The notes: generated by a model from the letters alone, not told the origin. A stretch of 64,000 bases of DNA from Sycon ciliatum (GCF_964019385.1 NC_088643.1:1084855-1148854), one strand, 5' to 3'; shown: positions 51,701 to 62,631, counted from the stretch's first letter. Translations and numbers: made by a program.

Positions 51701-53140
51701 CTACTCACAGAACAGCTTACAAAGACGCACGATTGGGCGGGTGTAGGTCTTGTCGCCCACCTTGACCTTCACAACTTGCACGTGTCCGTCTGGACCAGGG
51801 TGCACTTCGGTGACGCGACCCATTGGCCAAGTGCCCCGTGGGTTGTCTTGGGATGTCACTAGAACGATGTCGTCGACCTTGAGGTCTGTCTCGGCCGTCC
51901 TCCACTTGAGTCGCCGGTTCAGCTCTGGCACGACTTCCTGCATCCATCTCCGCCAAAAGTGCAGCACGAGTTCTTGCACTACACGCCAGCGTTGCCGAGG
52001 GTTGAACTCGCTCTCGTCCACTCCTGCAGGTGCGAACCGAGTACCGATTTGGCCATACATGAAATGATTGGGCGTTAGCGGAGTTGGGTCACGACCATCT
52101 GCCGACACGTAGGACAGTGGCCGTGAGTTCATGAGCGCCTCCGCGCCGACGATTGCAGACAATAGCTTCTGGTCTGTGACCTCCGCGTTCTTCAGAATCG
52201 CCGAGATAGCACGCTTTGCCGATTTTACTAACGCCTCATGCACTCCGCCGAAATGTGGTGCTGCTGGAGGGTTGAAACGCCAGCTAGTCTGCTGATCCGC
52301 TGTCTGCCGCTGAATCGCCTCTGCATCAAGCTGCTTGACTAGCTGAGCAAGCTCATTGGTGGCGCCGACAAAATTCGTGCCATTGTCGGAGATGACGTCA
52401 ATCGGTACTCCCCGTCGATTGGTGAAGCGTACGTACGCCTGCAGGAACGAGTCCGTTGTCAACGCGTATGACAGCTCGAGATGCACTGCTCTCGTCTGCA
52501 AGCAGGTGAACAAGCACAGGTACCGCTTGTGTTGTGTCTTGCCGCGACCCTGCTTCGTCATAAACGGTCCGGCGTAGTCTACAGAGACTCGGCCGAATGC
52601 GAGTAGCGGCAGGCTGACTCGGACCTTAGGTAGTGGCGCCATCACCTGCATTGCCGGCTTCGTACGGCTCCGGGCGCACCTCGCACACTTGGCTTCCCAA
52701 GCTCGCACCTCTTCGCGGCCAGCGACGATCCAGTAGCGCGACGAGAGTTCGGCTAGCGTATGGCTGACACCGAACGCGTGATATCCTCGTTCGTGACATG
52801 CCTTGACAATCAGCTGTGTCACATGATCCCCTCGTGGTAGGACGATCGGAATGCGTTGTTCTGCAGTCAAGAAGTCGGCATGCTGTAGTCGACCTCCGAC
52901 GCGTAGCAGGCCGGCGTCGTCAATCATCGGCTTGAGCGAGACTAGCTTGCTGGTTCCAGGGATAGGCTTGCCTGCCTTAACTGCAGCATACTCTGGTAGC
53001 GACTGTTGCTGCGCTCGCTTGATGTAGAACTCCTCAGAGTCTCGGATCGCTTGTGGCGATAATTCATCAAACTCTCGCTGTGCGGGTGGTACTGAGCAAT
53101 TCGTAGCAAATCGCACACACCAAGCATGAACACGGCACAT
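51701..53140 (-). CDS. pol: BEL/Pao integrase and C-terminal domain (pol fragment)
   Basis: 479 codons from the first Met, which is not a natural start: the sequence begins in the post-RNase H region (RVHAWCVRFATNC). An HHCC-like zinc domain (HERGYHAFGVSHTLAELSSRYWIVAG...CARCARSR) is followed by the integrase core with Asp in VDYAGPF, Asp in VISDNGTNFVGA and Glu in FGGVHEALVKSAK, then the BEL-typical C-terminal domain (WRVVQELVLHFWRRWMQEVV, DIVLVTSQDNPRGTWPMGRV). The frame is intact from here to the stop, but no RT precedes it. Confidence 0.92.
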   Translation of the reverse strand: MCRVHAWCVRFATNCSVPPAQREFDELSPQAIRDSEEFYIKRAQQQSLPEYAAVKAGKPIPGTSKLVSLKPMIDDAGLLRVGGRLQHADFLTAEQRIPIVLPRGDHVTQLIVKACHERGYHAFGVSHTLAELSSRYWIVAGREEVRAWEAKCARCARSRTKPAMQVMAPLPKVRVSLPLLAFGRVSVDYAGPFMTKQGRGKTQHKRYLCLFTCLQTRAVHLELSYALTTDSFLQAYVRFTNRRGVPIDVISDNGTNFVGATNELAQLVKQLDAEAIQRQTADQQTSWRFNPPAAPHFGGVHEALVKSAKRAISAILKNAEVTDQKLLSAIVGAEALMNSRPLSYVSADGRDPTPLTPNHFMYGQIGTRFAPAGVDESEFNPRQRWRVVQELVLHFWRRWMQEVVPELNRRLKWRTAETDLKVDDIVLVTSQDNPRGTWPMGRVTEVHPGPDGHVQVVKVKVGDKTYTRPIVRLCKLFCE

Positions 53141-53146
53141 TCGTAC

Positions 53147-55897
53147 CTAGTCGGAATAGAGGCTTGGCTCAAGACGATTCAGCTCGCTGTGGCATTGGTC
53201 GACGGTCACCGCAGTCAGCTCGATGGACTCGTCCGTTGGTTGGTTGACTGGGCCGATGCAGGTCCAACCTAATGCCGTCCGACGCGCCACGGGCTCATGG
53301 CTGTTACCCGAGCGCTCTTCATACGCCATGTGAAGCTCCGGATAGTCGGCACCGATAAGCACGTCAATGTGGCGTTTCGACGGTAGCGGCGGAAACTCAA
53401 CATTGGCTAGATGTGCGTACTGCTTTCCCAGGTGGTGCCAGTCTACAACTTCCATGTTGCCTGTCGGCTGCTCGATTGTGCACGCATGGAGAGTCGTCGA
53501 CGTGGCTCCGTCAACACTTCGCAGAGTGCACGATACTGGGACAGTGTGAATGGTCTCTTGCTGTCCATTCAGCTTGCTGATGGTCAGCGACATGCTTGAT
53601 CCAATCAGGCCGAGTTCTGCCGTAACATTGCTCGCTATGTACGAGCGCGTGCTGGCGTCGTCCAGCAGCGCGTTAACAGTTAGCGACCGCTTGCCGTTGG
53701 ATAGCTGAACGGGAACTGTCCGAATCGACGTCACCGTCCGTACTCTATTCTCCTCTCCCTTCGTGCTGTTTCCGAGGGAGACAGCACTGAAGTTCTCCGG
53801 CTGCATGGCTCCAGTCTCTCCGGAGGCGTGGGTTGACGACGCTGGAGGCGGTTGACGGGGCTCACTGTGCAGCAGGCGATGGTGATGCTGCGTGCACCCG
53901 TCGATACCGCACTCCCGGTCCCGTGGGCAATCCTTGCCGCTATGTCCAGTCGCAAGGCATCTATAGCATGACTTGCTTCGCTTCGCTGCTGCCCAGCGCT
54001 GGCTTACAGTTTGTTTCTCAAACTCTGGGCAATGCCAGATCGGGTGCCCGCCACCATTGCAGCATTGGCATGTGGACCTTGCGGTCGGCGCGGTGCCAGC
54101 GGTGTTTGTAGCTGTCACGAACGTGGTCGTGCGCGGTTGCACAGCGTCGTGAGCCGTTGCCGTCCGAGTCGGCTGATTTCGACTTGTCCCGCTGGTTGAC
54201 AATTGGCTTCTGACGTGATGCTGCTGGCTGATGCCTTCGATAGTTTCCGTGGCGGCAGCAAGAACTTCTGCCTCGGCATTCAGCCACTCCAGCAGCACCT
54301 CGACCGATTCGTCCTTTTGGTGGTGTACTATCCAGCGGCGATACTGGGCCAACAAGTTCGCCGGCAGCTTCTGCTGGATCCGCTGGTAGAGAATGCCGGT
54401 ACCTAGCTCGGTGTGCATACCGGCATCCTTTAACGTCACCACTGCCATGTCGAGCACATCGGTAAAGCGCTCCAGGTCCTGGGCTCTACCGGATCGAATA
54501 GGTGGAGATCGTTCCAGCTCTTCCATCCGAACCGCAAGGCGCCGGCGACTCCCACCGAAGCGTCGCTCCAGCCGCCGCAGAGCAGCATCGTATGCTGCTG
54601 CCGAGTAGCCGAGACTCTCGATGGCATCCAGTGCGTCACCCGCCACGTACTGTCGGAGCTGCAGCAGCTTGAATTCAGCGGAGAGCGGCTGCTGGTCCAC
54701 ACAAACAATGAAAGCGGATTTCCAGCGCTCGTATTTTCGCTTCTCTCCGGTGAACACGGCAATTTCGATCCGCTTCAACTTGCTGGCGATGTTGATCTGT
54801 GCAGCTGCCGCTGGAGCAGTCCGTGGCGCAGGTCGAGCTGCGGTGCCTCCGACATATGTCGGAGCTGGGGCGAATACTGCGGTCCGGGGTGCTTGCATGC
54901 CAGCGCTGGGTCTCGCACCGTACTGTGACGCTCCGGCAGAGATGGTGTGCGACGGTCCAGTAGGCACAGGTGAGTTGTACACGACTGCACTATTGCTCGC
55001 ACTCCACTGCGGTTGCAGTTGTTGTTGTTGGTACATGTATGCCTGCTGCGGCCTAGCACTATTGTTGCCATACGTTGCATACATCATACTTGGTGTTTGA
55101 TCAGCAGGATCGTGGATCAGGAAGGCAGAGCCTTGTTCCTGATTTATAGCAGGATCGTTGCTGCCCGTGGTCATAGTTGCAAATGACGCTGGCAGCACTG
55201 AACTACGTGGCTGGTACTCAGCGGCTGCTGCAGATAAAGCGGTGCATGCATTGCTGTTGATCATATCCGTTTGCGGTGGCGCGTGTGCTGACGCGGTTGC
55301 CATGGCAACGGTCGGGAAGGGTTCGGCAGGTTCCCCCACACGCTGACCACTGAACATTACAACACGACTGTCCGGCTCTACTTTCACCCGTTCTCCATAG
55401 TCTGCAGCCCTGGGCAACATCACCCGCGCATCGTGCTGGCGACCAAGAAACGGTGCATCTTGGAGCGCCGCACGCAGATCTAGAATTTCTCTGCTTTCCT
55501 CTCGTACTGACGCCAGTAAAGGCGTTGCCCCTCTCAGTGGCGATTGCTTGGGACTGGGAGTCTGCCTGGTCGACGCTGCCAGGCTCGCTCTGCTGCTCCT
55601 GATGAGCACACTCCTGGCCAATTCCATGGCATCGGAATACTGGCCTTCCAGCTGCTTGTACTGCTTCTGGAGACCAGCATGTCTCCTAGAGTCAGTGTCC
55701 ACCACCGCTTCCATGTACTCCATGATGACCTTCTTGGTCTCGTCATACACTGTCGTCAAGTGGCTTCTCCATGCCTTTACGTCATCCTGGTTCGGCACCT
55801 CATTCGTTGACTCCACTGTCAAATTTCTCCTCGTATTTGTGAAATCCGTTTTCAGCTCTCGCTTTTTCCGTGCGAGGTCTTCTAGTTTTACCTCCAT
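53147..55897 (-). CDS. gag: BEL/Pao Gag-protease, truncated before RT
   Basis: 916 aa from MEVKLEDLARKK (55897), 15 nt inside the PBS; the frame is also open upstream into the LTR. Order: coiled-coil-like N-terminus (KKRELKTDFTNTRR), Gln/Ala/Pro-rich linker, the BEL gag core (KRIEIAVFTGEKRKYERWKS, LLQLRQYVAGDALDAI), two zinc knuckles (CQCCNGGGHPIWHC and CYRCLATGHSGKDC), then an aspartic protease with LLDDASTRSYI in place of the usual DSG/DTG triad wording, and HIDVLIGADYPEL. The ORF ends at LYSD soon after the protease, where the deletion begins. Confidence 0.9.
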   Translation of the reverse strand: MEVKLEDLARKKRELKTDFTNTRRNLTVESTNEVPNQDDVKAWRSHLTTVYDETKKVIMEYMEAVVDTDSRRHAGLQKQYKQLEGQYSDAMELARSVLIRSSRASLAASTRQTPSPKQSPLRGATPLLASVREESREILDLRAALQDAPFLGRQHDARVMLPRAADYGERVKVEPDSRVVMFSGQRVGEPAEPFPTVAMATASAHAPPQTDMINSNACTALSAAAAEYQPRSSVLPASFATMTTGSNDPAINQEQGSAFLIHDPADQTPSMMYATYGNNSARPQQAYMYQQQQLQPQWSASNSAVVYNSPVPTGPSHTISAGASQYGARPSAGMQAPRTAVFAPAPTYVGGTAARPAPRTAPAAAAQINIASKLKRIEIAVFTGEKRKYERWKSAFIVCVDQQPLSAEFKLLQLRQYVAGDALDAIESLGYSAAAYDAALRRLERRFGGSRRRLAVRMEELERSPPIRSGRAQDLERFTDVLDMAVVTLKDAGMHTELGTGILYQRIQQKLPANLLAQYRRWIVHHQKDESVEVLLEWLNAEAEVLAAATETIEGISQQHHVRSQLSTSGTSRNQPTRTATAHDAVQPRTTTFVTATNTAGTAPTARSTCQCCNGGGHPIWHCPEFEKQTVSQRWAAAKRSKSCYRCLATGHSGKDCPRDRECGIDGCTQHHHRLLHSEPRQPPPASSTHASGETGAMQPENFSAVSLGNSTKGEENRVRTVTSIRTVPVQLSNGKRSLTVNALLDDASTRSYIASNVTAELGLIGSSMSLTISKLNGQQETIHTVPVSCTLRSVDGATSTTLHACTIEQPTGNMEVVDWHHLGKQYAHLANVEFPPLPSKRHIDVLIGADYPELHMAYEERSGNSHEPVARRTALGWTCIGPVNQPTDESIELTAVTVDQCHSELNRLEPSLYSD

Positions 55898-55911
55898 AAT
55901 GGCTCCGTGAT

Positions 55912-55929
55912 AACCATCCTCTGCTACCA
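55912..55929 (-). other. BEL/Pao primer-binding site, initiator tRNA-Met type
   Basis: On the minus strand TGGTAGCAGAGGATGGTT lies one base after the LTR. It is the complement of the conserved 3' end of animal initiator tRNA-Met (…CCATCCTCTGCTA plus CCA), recalled from general knowledge. Confidence 0.8.
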
Positions 55930-55930
55930 A

Positions 55931-56604
55931 TAGTTTGGAGTTGACAGGAGGGCATGCACATCGAAACCACGCCTTGTCAACGACCCGTTCTTGCTCAGTT
56001 TTAACGACCACACTCAGCAAAGAACAAAACAACAACGAAGCACAACGACACACCAACGCTGATGTGGCATCGCAAATCCCGTACCGTGCACGCAGGCACT
56101 GGGTTGCAACAGAAGAAAGACGCGCTGCAAGCGTGCCAAGCAGCGAGTGAGTACTCAACGCTGTACTTATGCCAGTCATGGCAACGGGAGATAAATAATT
56201 ATGCATGGAGATCGATCCGCGCATGGTTCGATCGAGAGCAGAGTACGAAAAAAGCACACATTCAAAGTTAGTTCAAACTGTGCAACAGAAGCAGAAGAGG
56301 AAAACGAAAATGAACACTTGTCGTGAAGTGAAGTGCTTCTGTCCAAGGGTGCTTGCACCCGACGGGGTGACAGCGCCCCTAGTCAGACAATACAAGTCAA
56401 ACGAAATAGAAATTAGCTGAGTCATAGCGCGGGACTCCGAAACGAAAACCGGTGAGTATGTAAATATATTATTGTTCGTACCTGCTGTACAACGTAACAA
56501 TTGCTCAAATTCGTAACGTATTTTCAAACTAGCACTCATAGAATTGTAGTGCGAATGTGCCACTCGATTATAGTAACAACGACAAAGAGATACTCTTCTA
56601 AACA
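55931..56604 (-). repeat. BEL/Pao 5' LTR
   Basis: Upstream LTR for the minus-strand element. No difference from the 3' LTR noticed over 674 bp. Confidence 0.92.
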
Positions 56605-57243
56605 GGGGGGGGGGTGGAGAGAGAACAAGAAGAGAGAAAAATAGATTCAAAGGCGGATCCGATGCAGTGAACATCATGCAATGCTTGGGGGAGGGGGGAG
56701 CTTCAGGATGGAAATAGTTCTGAACTGTTAGAGGGAGTCTGTGGCCCAAAGCCACTGGCTTCGGCGAAGATGGTAGTGGACGTTCGCTTTGAAGGATTGT
56801 AGGCCCTTAGGAGATGGTGGTTTGGTGAAGAGGGAGGATGGCAGCGCGTTCCAGGTGTTGATGATGATGTATGGAAAGGCGCGTCTTAGGTAGTTAAGAG
56901 CGCCTGGAGGGAGAACATTTTCCAGTATCTAGTTACAGTGGTGGAGAGTTCTCTTAACTCGTTTCCATATGTCCTTTTCCTTTCTAGAAAATACGTTGGG
57001 CAACCTGCAAAACCTGTCTGCTTTCTCTGCATGTGACTTGCTTCAGATGTATCTTGATTTCCCATTGCAAGCTTATTGACAAATTTAGGTCATATTTTGT
57101 TGATGTTAGACCCTATTTTACCCACTTGTAAAATTTTGTACACACTTTTTCTGGCTGAAAAAATGCATGCAAGGCAACCCCACACTGTGTCTCTCATGTT
57201 TGTGGTGTTCGATCAAGAAGTCCATACGTGGATAGAGGACATA
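56605..57243. other. No gene seen; includes right copy of 63-bp inverted repeat
   Basis: A G-run at 56605-56614, then purine-rich sequence. 56925-56986 is the inverted partner of 49854-49916. No coding support. Confidence 0.5.
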
Positions 57244-57626
57244 CAGAGTTAGGCCTTGACAGATAATGCTAGCATAATTTTTCGCATAATTCCTACCAAA
57301 ATCGAATAATCGCATAATTCGAGGCAAATTGCATACGAATCGTATAAAATTGGAATAATCCGCCTGTTCGCATCAAATTCCATACAGTTGTACATGTTCT
57401 ACAAGTAGACCTACAAGTAGATGCACCAGGAAGTCGTAGGTTTACGACTCCCTTGAGAACATGTCCAGTCCATTACAATCAGTGACGGTCGTAGCTAGGT
57501 CGGACCATGCGTTGACCCCGTTGAACTTTTGCTACTACAGTACAACGCCCTCTACAAAAAAGTCCCCTGTTATTTTGCACAGAACCATTATACATTAGGA
57601 GCATATGTAAGCACAATGCGGCATAA

Positions 57627-59784
57627 GGCCACCTAGAATTAATTCGTTGTTTCGGGTCACTTCACTCATCCGTACCAGGGTCGGTCGGTCGGGTTTATTT
57701 TTTATTTATTTTTATTTTTTATTTTGGCCATGTGCATACATGTACATGCACATCGAATAGCTTTTGTCCATCTACAGTGGCAGTCGATCAAATCTGACTG
57801 TAGTGTAGACAATCCAGCGCAGTCACCATGGTCATTGTCCCATCAGATCCAGGTCCCTCCAGGACCAGATCTTGGCCTCGCTGGCAAACGAGTCTGACGA
57901 GCAGCTTGAAGTAAACAATCATAGAGTTCTGGCAGGACTTTATGGCTGAATCAAGGCCGAGTGCATACGGCCAAGGGCGCAGGCCAAGGCGCGTAGCGCC
58001 GAGGCCTGCGCCCGCGGCCGTGCGCACGAGGCCTTGATGAAGGCGGAAAGTCCTGCCAGAACTCTATGATCGTGTTTCAGGTTTCCACTTACATCCTTTG
58101 AACCGCGTAGACGGTGCGATACCACATAGCCGGGTGGAGGTTGGGGACGTGGTGGCTAGACCTGTTGCCTCTTTTCTTTGCTCAATGCTCAAGAACAAGT
58201 AGGTTGGTCGGGGACGTGGTGGCTACACTATCACTCCTTTGCTGACACGCGATGATCTTATCAATTATTTTCGCTTACATCAGTACATGAAGGCTTCGTG
58301 CGTAGATCTACTGTGCTACGCGCCTTGGCCAGCGCCCGGGTCTTGGGTCTGCCTGGCCGTACGCTCATCGGAGTCATGGTCATGTTTTCACTGGCATTCT
58401 TTGAAACTGTATATAACATTATAAGCACGATACCACCTAGGGGTGGAGGTCAGGGACGTGGTGGCCGGATCTATCGCTTTTTGAAAGAAGTAGTTGCAGA
58501 ATTGGCCTTGATTCATGGTCAGGTTTCACTTGCGAACTGTATATAAGCGCGACACTACCTAGGGGTGGAGGTCGGGGACGTGGTGGACGGATCCCTTGCC
58601 ATTTTTTCCAATTATTTACTCCTCAGGTTAAGTCGTCCTTTTATGCTCGTACTCGTAGACTGTATATAAGCGCGATACCACCTAGTTTGATGCTCGTACT
58701 CGTAGACTGTATATAAGCGCTGCGCGATACCACCTAGGGGTGGAGGTCGGGGACGTGGTGGCAAGAACTCTTGCCATTTTTCCCTTGGCCTTGAAGAAGA
58801 AGAATGTTTTGAATTGTTTTCAGGTTGTAGCTGTTTAGTTTGGACAGGCATGTCCAATTATTTACTCCTCAGGTTAAGTCGTCCTTTGATGCTCGTACTC
58901 GTAGACTGTATATAAGCGCGATACCACCTAGTTTGATGCTCGTACTCGTAGACTGTATATAAGCGCGATACCACCTAGGGGTGGAGGTCGGGGACGTGGT
59001 AGCAAGAACTCTTGCCATTTTTCCCTTGGCCTTGAAGAAGAAGAATGTTTTGAATTGTTTTCAGGTTGTAGCTGTTTAGTTTTGTCACTCTTTTACTGAC
59101 ACGCGTACAAACCTGTTGTCAACATCGCCATTAGCTTGTAGAATACTGGATTGCTTACTACAGGTAGCCACCTTTGCTACCTTACATCATAGTACTTGTA
59201 TGTTTATTACATCAATGAACAGAACTGGGCATGAGGTCATGTCTACAGGCATGCCCAATCTACATGATTGTAGACCTGGTTTCAACCATGTAGTTACTCT
59301 ACTCTCCTCTAGCTCTAAAGCCAAGGACGGCAAGGTCCTGAGATGAACTGAGATGGCAACGGAAAACTGACGCAGACCCCTGCACTGTAGATCTAGGCTG
59401 ACAGCGTGCGGGCCTTTATCGGCTCATCAAGGCCACCGCGGAAACGTCGCTCATTGGCTACAACCATGGAAACGGCACTGTAAAAACCTGAAAACTTCTG
59501 TAAATAGCGACAAGGTGGCGGAGCTGATGCTGTTTCAGGACCGATTGCGGATGATCGGAGATACATGTAGAAGACAACGTCGTCACATCCTGTCATTTGG
59601 CTAGCCATGGCTGCTTCTGAGGTCGATATCTGGATTGCTAGTATTAATTTTATTTGGGTCGTGTGTGTACATAGTCTACGTAGTCTGTACATTTGCATGC
59701 ATTATTAAAAAAAACATTTTGCGGTCGGGTGAAAAAAGACGGTCGGTCGGGTGACCCGAAACAACGAATTAATTCTGGATGGCC
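57627..59784. mobile_element. PIF/Harbinger-type non-autonomous element with TAA duplication
   Basis: Termini GGCCACCTAGAATTAATTCG / CGAATTAATTCTGGATGGCC give ~34-bp imperfect TIRs (continuing through ttgtttcgggtcac). TAA flanks both ends (57624-57626, 59785-59787), and MITE copy A shows a single TAA at the empty site. The TWA duplication is the Harbinger hallmark. No transposase ORF; the interior is mostly tandem repeats. Confidence 0.9.
58095..59090 (+). repeat. Nested tandem repeats with TATATAAGCGCGATACCACC motif
   Basis: gataccacctaggggtggag followed by gtcggggacgtggtggc occurs about six times (from ~58118). A larger ~243-bp unit is duplicated in tandem (58611-58853 and 58854-59090; aattatttactcctcaggtt ... 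ttttcaggttgtagctg). The phrase gatgctcgtactcgtagact plus gtatataagcg is repeated within each. Confidence 0.85.
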
Positions 59785-59896
59785 TAATATCATAACTTTT
59801 AGCATAAAAATAGCATAATTCTGCAATTTTTTCAGCAATGCGAAAAGCATAATTTCACGAAAATATTAGCATAATCTGTCAAGGCCTATACAGAGT

Positions 59897-60086
59897 GACA
59901 GAATGAGACCATGCACACTTCAAAACTCGCCAGGGTAACGAAATGATAGCCTTTTTTACTTTCAGGTAAAATTATTACAAATCACCTCGTAGTGCACGTT
60001 CTTTGTGAGGATATACTTTAGTCCGATTAACCGGTTTAGAACCGGTTTGAAAAGATAGGTACGCCTCAACGCGACCAGGCCCAGTC
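59897..60086. other. No feature seen
   Basis: Short spacer between the MITE and a LINE fragment. ttaaccggtttagaaccggtt at ~60028 is a small repeat. Confidence 0.3.
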
Positions 60087-60350
60087 AGCATTACCTGTCG
60101 CAGACGTTGGCTGCTCTGGCTGGGCCATGTTGTTCGCGAAGGACGTAACTCAGCGTCCTACCAAGCACTGGAGATGGCAATTAATACCCGGGACATCAAG
60201 CGCCCACGTGGCCGACACCATCTCAGATGGATTGACAATATTAAAAATGATCTAAAGCACGCCAATATTGATATTTCTGACTGTTTTGAACTGGCTCTAG
60301 ACAAGAAAAAATGGCTGATGCTTGTGGAAAAATGTGCTGCGCTTGCGTAG
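60087..60350 (+). pseudogene. LINE ORF2 C-terminal fragment (RTE/Jockey-like end)
   Basis: A single frame ending at TAG 60350 reads RRRWLLWLGHVVRE, then YQALEM, RPRGRHHLRWIDNIK and a C-terminal EKCAALA. The LGHV...RPRGR...W-D motif is the usual end of many non-LTR retrotransposon ORF2 proteins. 5'-truncated, about 87 codons left. Confidence 0.82.
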
Positions 60351-60857
60351 TTGATCTTACTGCGATACGTTCTACCAATAATGAGATGCCTTTTGTTGGC
60401 TCTTCTGCCTGGATTTCGTTGACAGATGTGTTAAGCCCTTGGATCCTTCCATGAGTGACATGCGAACTGTAATTATCATTATTATTCCCGTAGCTATGCA
60501 GAAGACGTTACTTCAGTAACGTCTGGCGCTAGCCAGGGTCCACACAGCTTTAATTTGGTGTTAATGTGTTTGTGTGTTTGTGTCACGCCTGGCGCTATCC
60601 CGTATCTGTCCCGTACCGTACCGTACCATCAAACACAGCTGGCCACAAACAGCTGGCCGCAATATTCAAATAGGGCTTTCAAACGCAAGATCATAACGTG
60701 AAGCAACTTGGTAGAATGAATATGAATGCGAATTGTATGGGGGAATGCATGTAGGGCGATAGTGCGGGTTCTAATCCCAGGTTATGCTAAAAATAGGAGA
60801 ATTGAAAAATTTATAACATCTCTATGCTTTTTTTGCCTAGGTCATCAAAGCAGAATT
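60351..60857. other. No gene seen
   Basis: Contains tgtgtttgtgtgtttgtg and ccgtaccgtaccgtacc short repeats, and a small inverted repeat around acgttacttcagtaacgt (60506-60524). No coding support. Confidence 0.4.
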
Positions 60858-62363
60858 ATGCCTTTTTTGCTAAAGGTATCGAAAGACGTAGTCGCCCTTT
60901 CACTTACCATTTTGTACAACACTTCCCTCTCTTCTGGACACTTTCCATCCCGGTTCAAAATTGCCCACATCACCCCGATATTGAAGTCAAAACAGGGCCC
61001 CCGTAATTGCCCTTCCAATCACCGCCCGGTGTCTCTAACATCTATTCTCGCCAAACTCCTTGAGCAGCTCGTGTTCTCTCGTCTCCAGGGGTTTTTCCAA
61101 GAACGTTGCCCGTTCCATGAAGATCAATTTGGTTTCCGGAAGCACCGGTCGACCAAGCAACTCCTCACGAAGGTAACGAATGATTGGCTGCTAGCCCGCG
61201 AAGCGGGTCTGCATACAGCTGTTGTTTGCGTTGACCTGAAGAAGGCGTTTGATACCGTGCAACACCAGCAACTTCTCATCGCAATCGCGGCCGTGGGTAT
61301 TTCTGGCATAGCCCTGGCTTGGTTGCAGTCATACCTCCGTGGACGGCAGCAGCGCGTGGTTACCTACATCGGAACGTCTCCTCTGGTACCAGTTACTAGT
61401 GGCGTACCTCAAGGCACCGTTCTGGGCCCTGTGCTCTTCAATTTAAATGTGCGGAAGCTGCCGCTCACAGCTGATGCTCTTTCCTGCAAGCTGCCGATGT
61501 TCGCGGATGACATGACGCTGTATGCCAGTAGAAGGTCGCCAAATGAAGCTGTCGGTGCCGTCAACAAGGTACTTTCAGCGCTTGCTCTAGATCTTGCGGA
61601 CCTAGGGTTGTCAGTCAACTCTGCCAAAACTGTCGCCATGTTCATTTCCAAACTCCCCCTGCACCTGTCTTTTCCTGTGATACTCAACGATCAGGTATTG
61701 ACCCGCGTTACCAGCACCCGAATCCTGGGGGTCATCATTGATGACCGCCTAACGTGGTCGCCTCACATTGACTTTGTAATTCGCAAGACATGTGCTAAGA
61801 TTGGCGCTCTTCGTCGGTCCTTTCGGCAATTGAGCAGGAAGGCCAGGAGGCAATTTATTGTATCAGTCATTCTACCTGATCTTTTGTACTGTTGTTCGTG
61901 TTTTGTAACGAAGCTGTCCGCTAAGGACCGCCAAAGGCTCTCTACTGTGTTCCGCCGTGCTGTGCGAGCTGCCTGTGGTGCTAAGTCACAGGACGACATC
62001 ACGCCATTATTGACCACATTGGCGATTTATCCATTTGAACACTATATGATTCTCAACTTTGCCCAGTTTATTCATAGAAATCATGTCATCATCTCACTGC
62101 CTACCCTAACGGAATTATTTCCACCCATCACTACAGGCCTTAGAACTAGAAGCCACTCTAATGCTTCCATTGCCATATCTAAGCACCGGACAACTGATGG
62201 AGTAAATTCTTTTTCTAATCGTGCCGCAATTTTCATTAATACACTACCTGCCGAGTGGCGCAGACACCACCGTACCTCTACATTTGCAAACCAACTCAGG
62301 GATCTTTTTAAAGACCCAGTGGCGTTTAAGAAGTATTTTGACCTTCTTTTTGGAATCTGTTGA
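60858..62363 (+). pseudogene. CR1/Jockey-type LINE reverse transcriptase, 5'-truncated
   Basis: The frame is open from ~60726, but recognisable LINE sequence starts at MPFLLKVSKDVV (60858). RT motifs: HRPVSLTSILAKLLEQLV, FRKHRSTKQLL, VVCVDLKKAFDTVQHQQLL (A), SGVPQGTVLGPVLFN (B), LPMFADDMTLYAS (catalytic FADD, ~61500) and ILGVIIDDRLTWSPHI, followed by the ORF2 C-terminus to a TGA at 62363. The endonuclease and N-terminal RT are absent, so the copy is dead on arrival although the remaining frame has no stops, which suggests a fairly recent insertion. Confidence 0.9.
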
Positions 62364-62570
62364 GTTTCTCGATGATCTTGATAGTTCTTGTACTAAGATT
62401 GAAGTTGACTTGGTGTTTGATTACTGTACTGCTTGATGTCTGAATTCCAAATTTTTCTATTTTTTCTTTTCCTTTCCTTTCCACTTATCCCGTTATCGGC
62501 CCTCTTAAGAGTTGTGTGTATCACTGTTGAGGCATCCGATGGTAAATAAAATAAATACTACTACTACTAA
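62364..62570 (+). mobile_element. LINE 3' UTR and (TAC)n tail
   Basis: ttgaggcatccgatggtaaa plus taaaataaatactactacta ends the element. The same 3' end is found antisense at 2236-2343. Confidence 0.82.
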
Positions 62571-62631
62571 GGCCAAACGGGCAATGGTGCCCAATTCTAT
62601 GGAAGCGAATTTCAAATGGGAGAGAGCAACG

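Larger units (their letters stand above)
50942..56604 (-). mobile_element. BEL/Pao LTR retrotransposon with RT/RNase H deleted
   Basis: Two 674-bp direct repeats (50942-51615, 55931-56604) that look identical on inspection act as LTRs. On the minus strand these run TGTTTAGAAG...CAAACTA. Gag-protease and integrase coding regions are present, but nothing encodes RT or RNase H, so about 2 kb of pol is missing at ~53145. Flanked by G-runs on both sides, giving a probable but ambiguous GGGGG duplication. Non-autonomous but apparently recently mobile. Confidence 0.92.
57252..59888. mobile_element. hAT-type MITE, copy B, with nested element
   Basis: Same termini as copy A (TAGGCCTTGACAGAT ... ATCTGTCAAGGCCTA), flanked by an 8-bp duplication TACAGAGT at 57244-57251 and 59889-59896. 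The MITE sequence itself (~476 bp) is interrupted at 57626 by a 2158-bp insertion. Confidence 0.93.
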
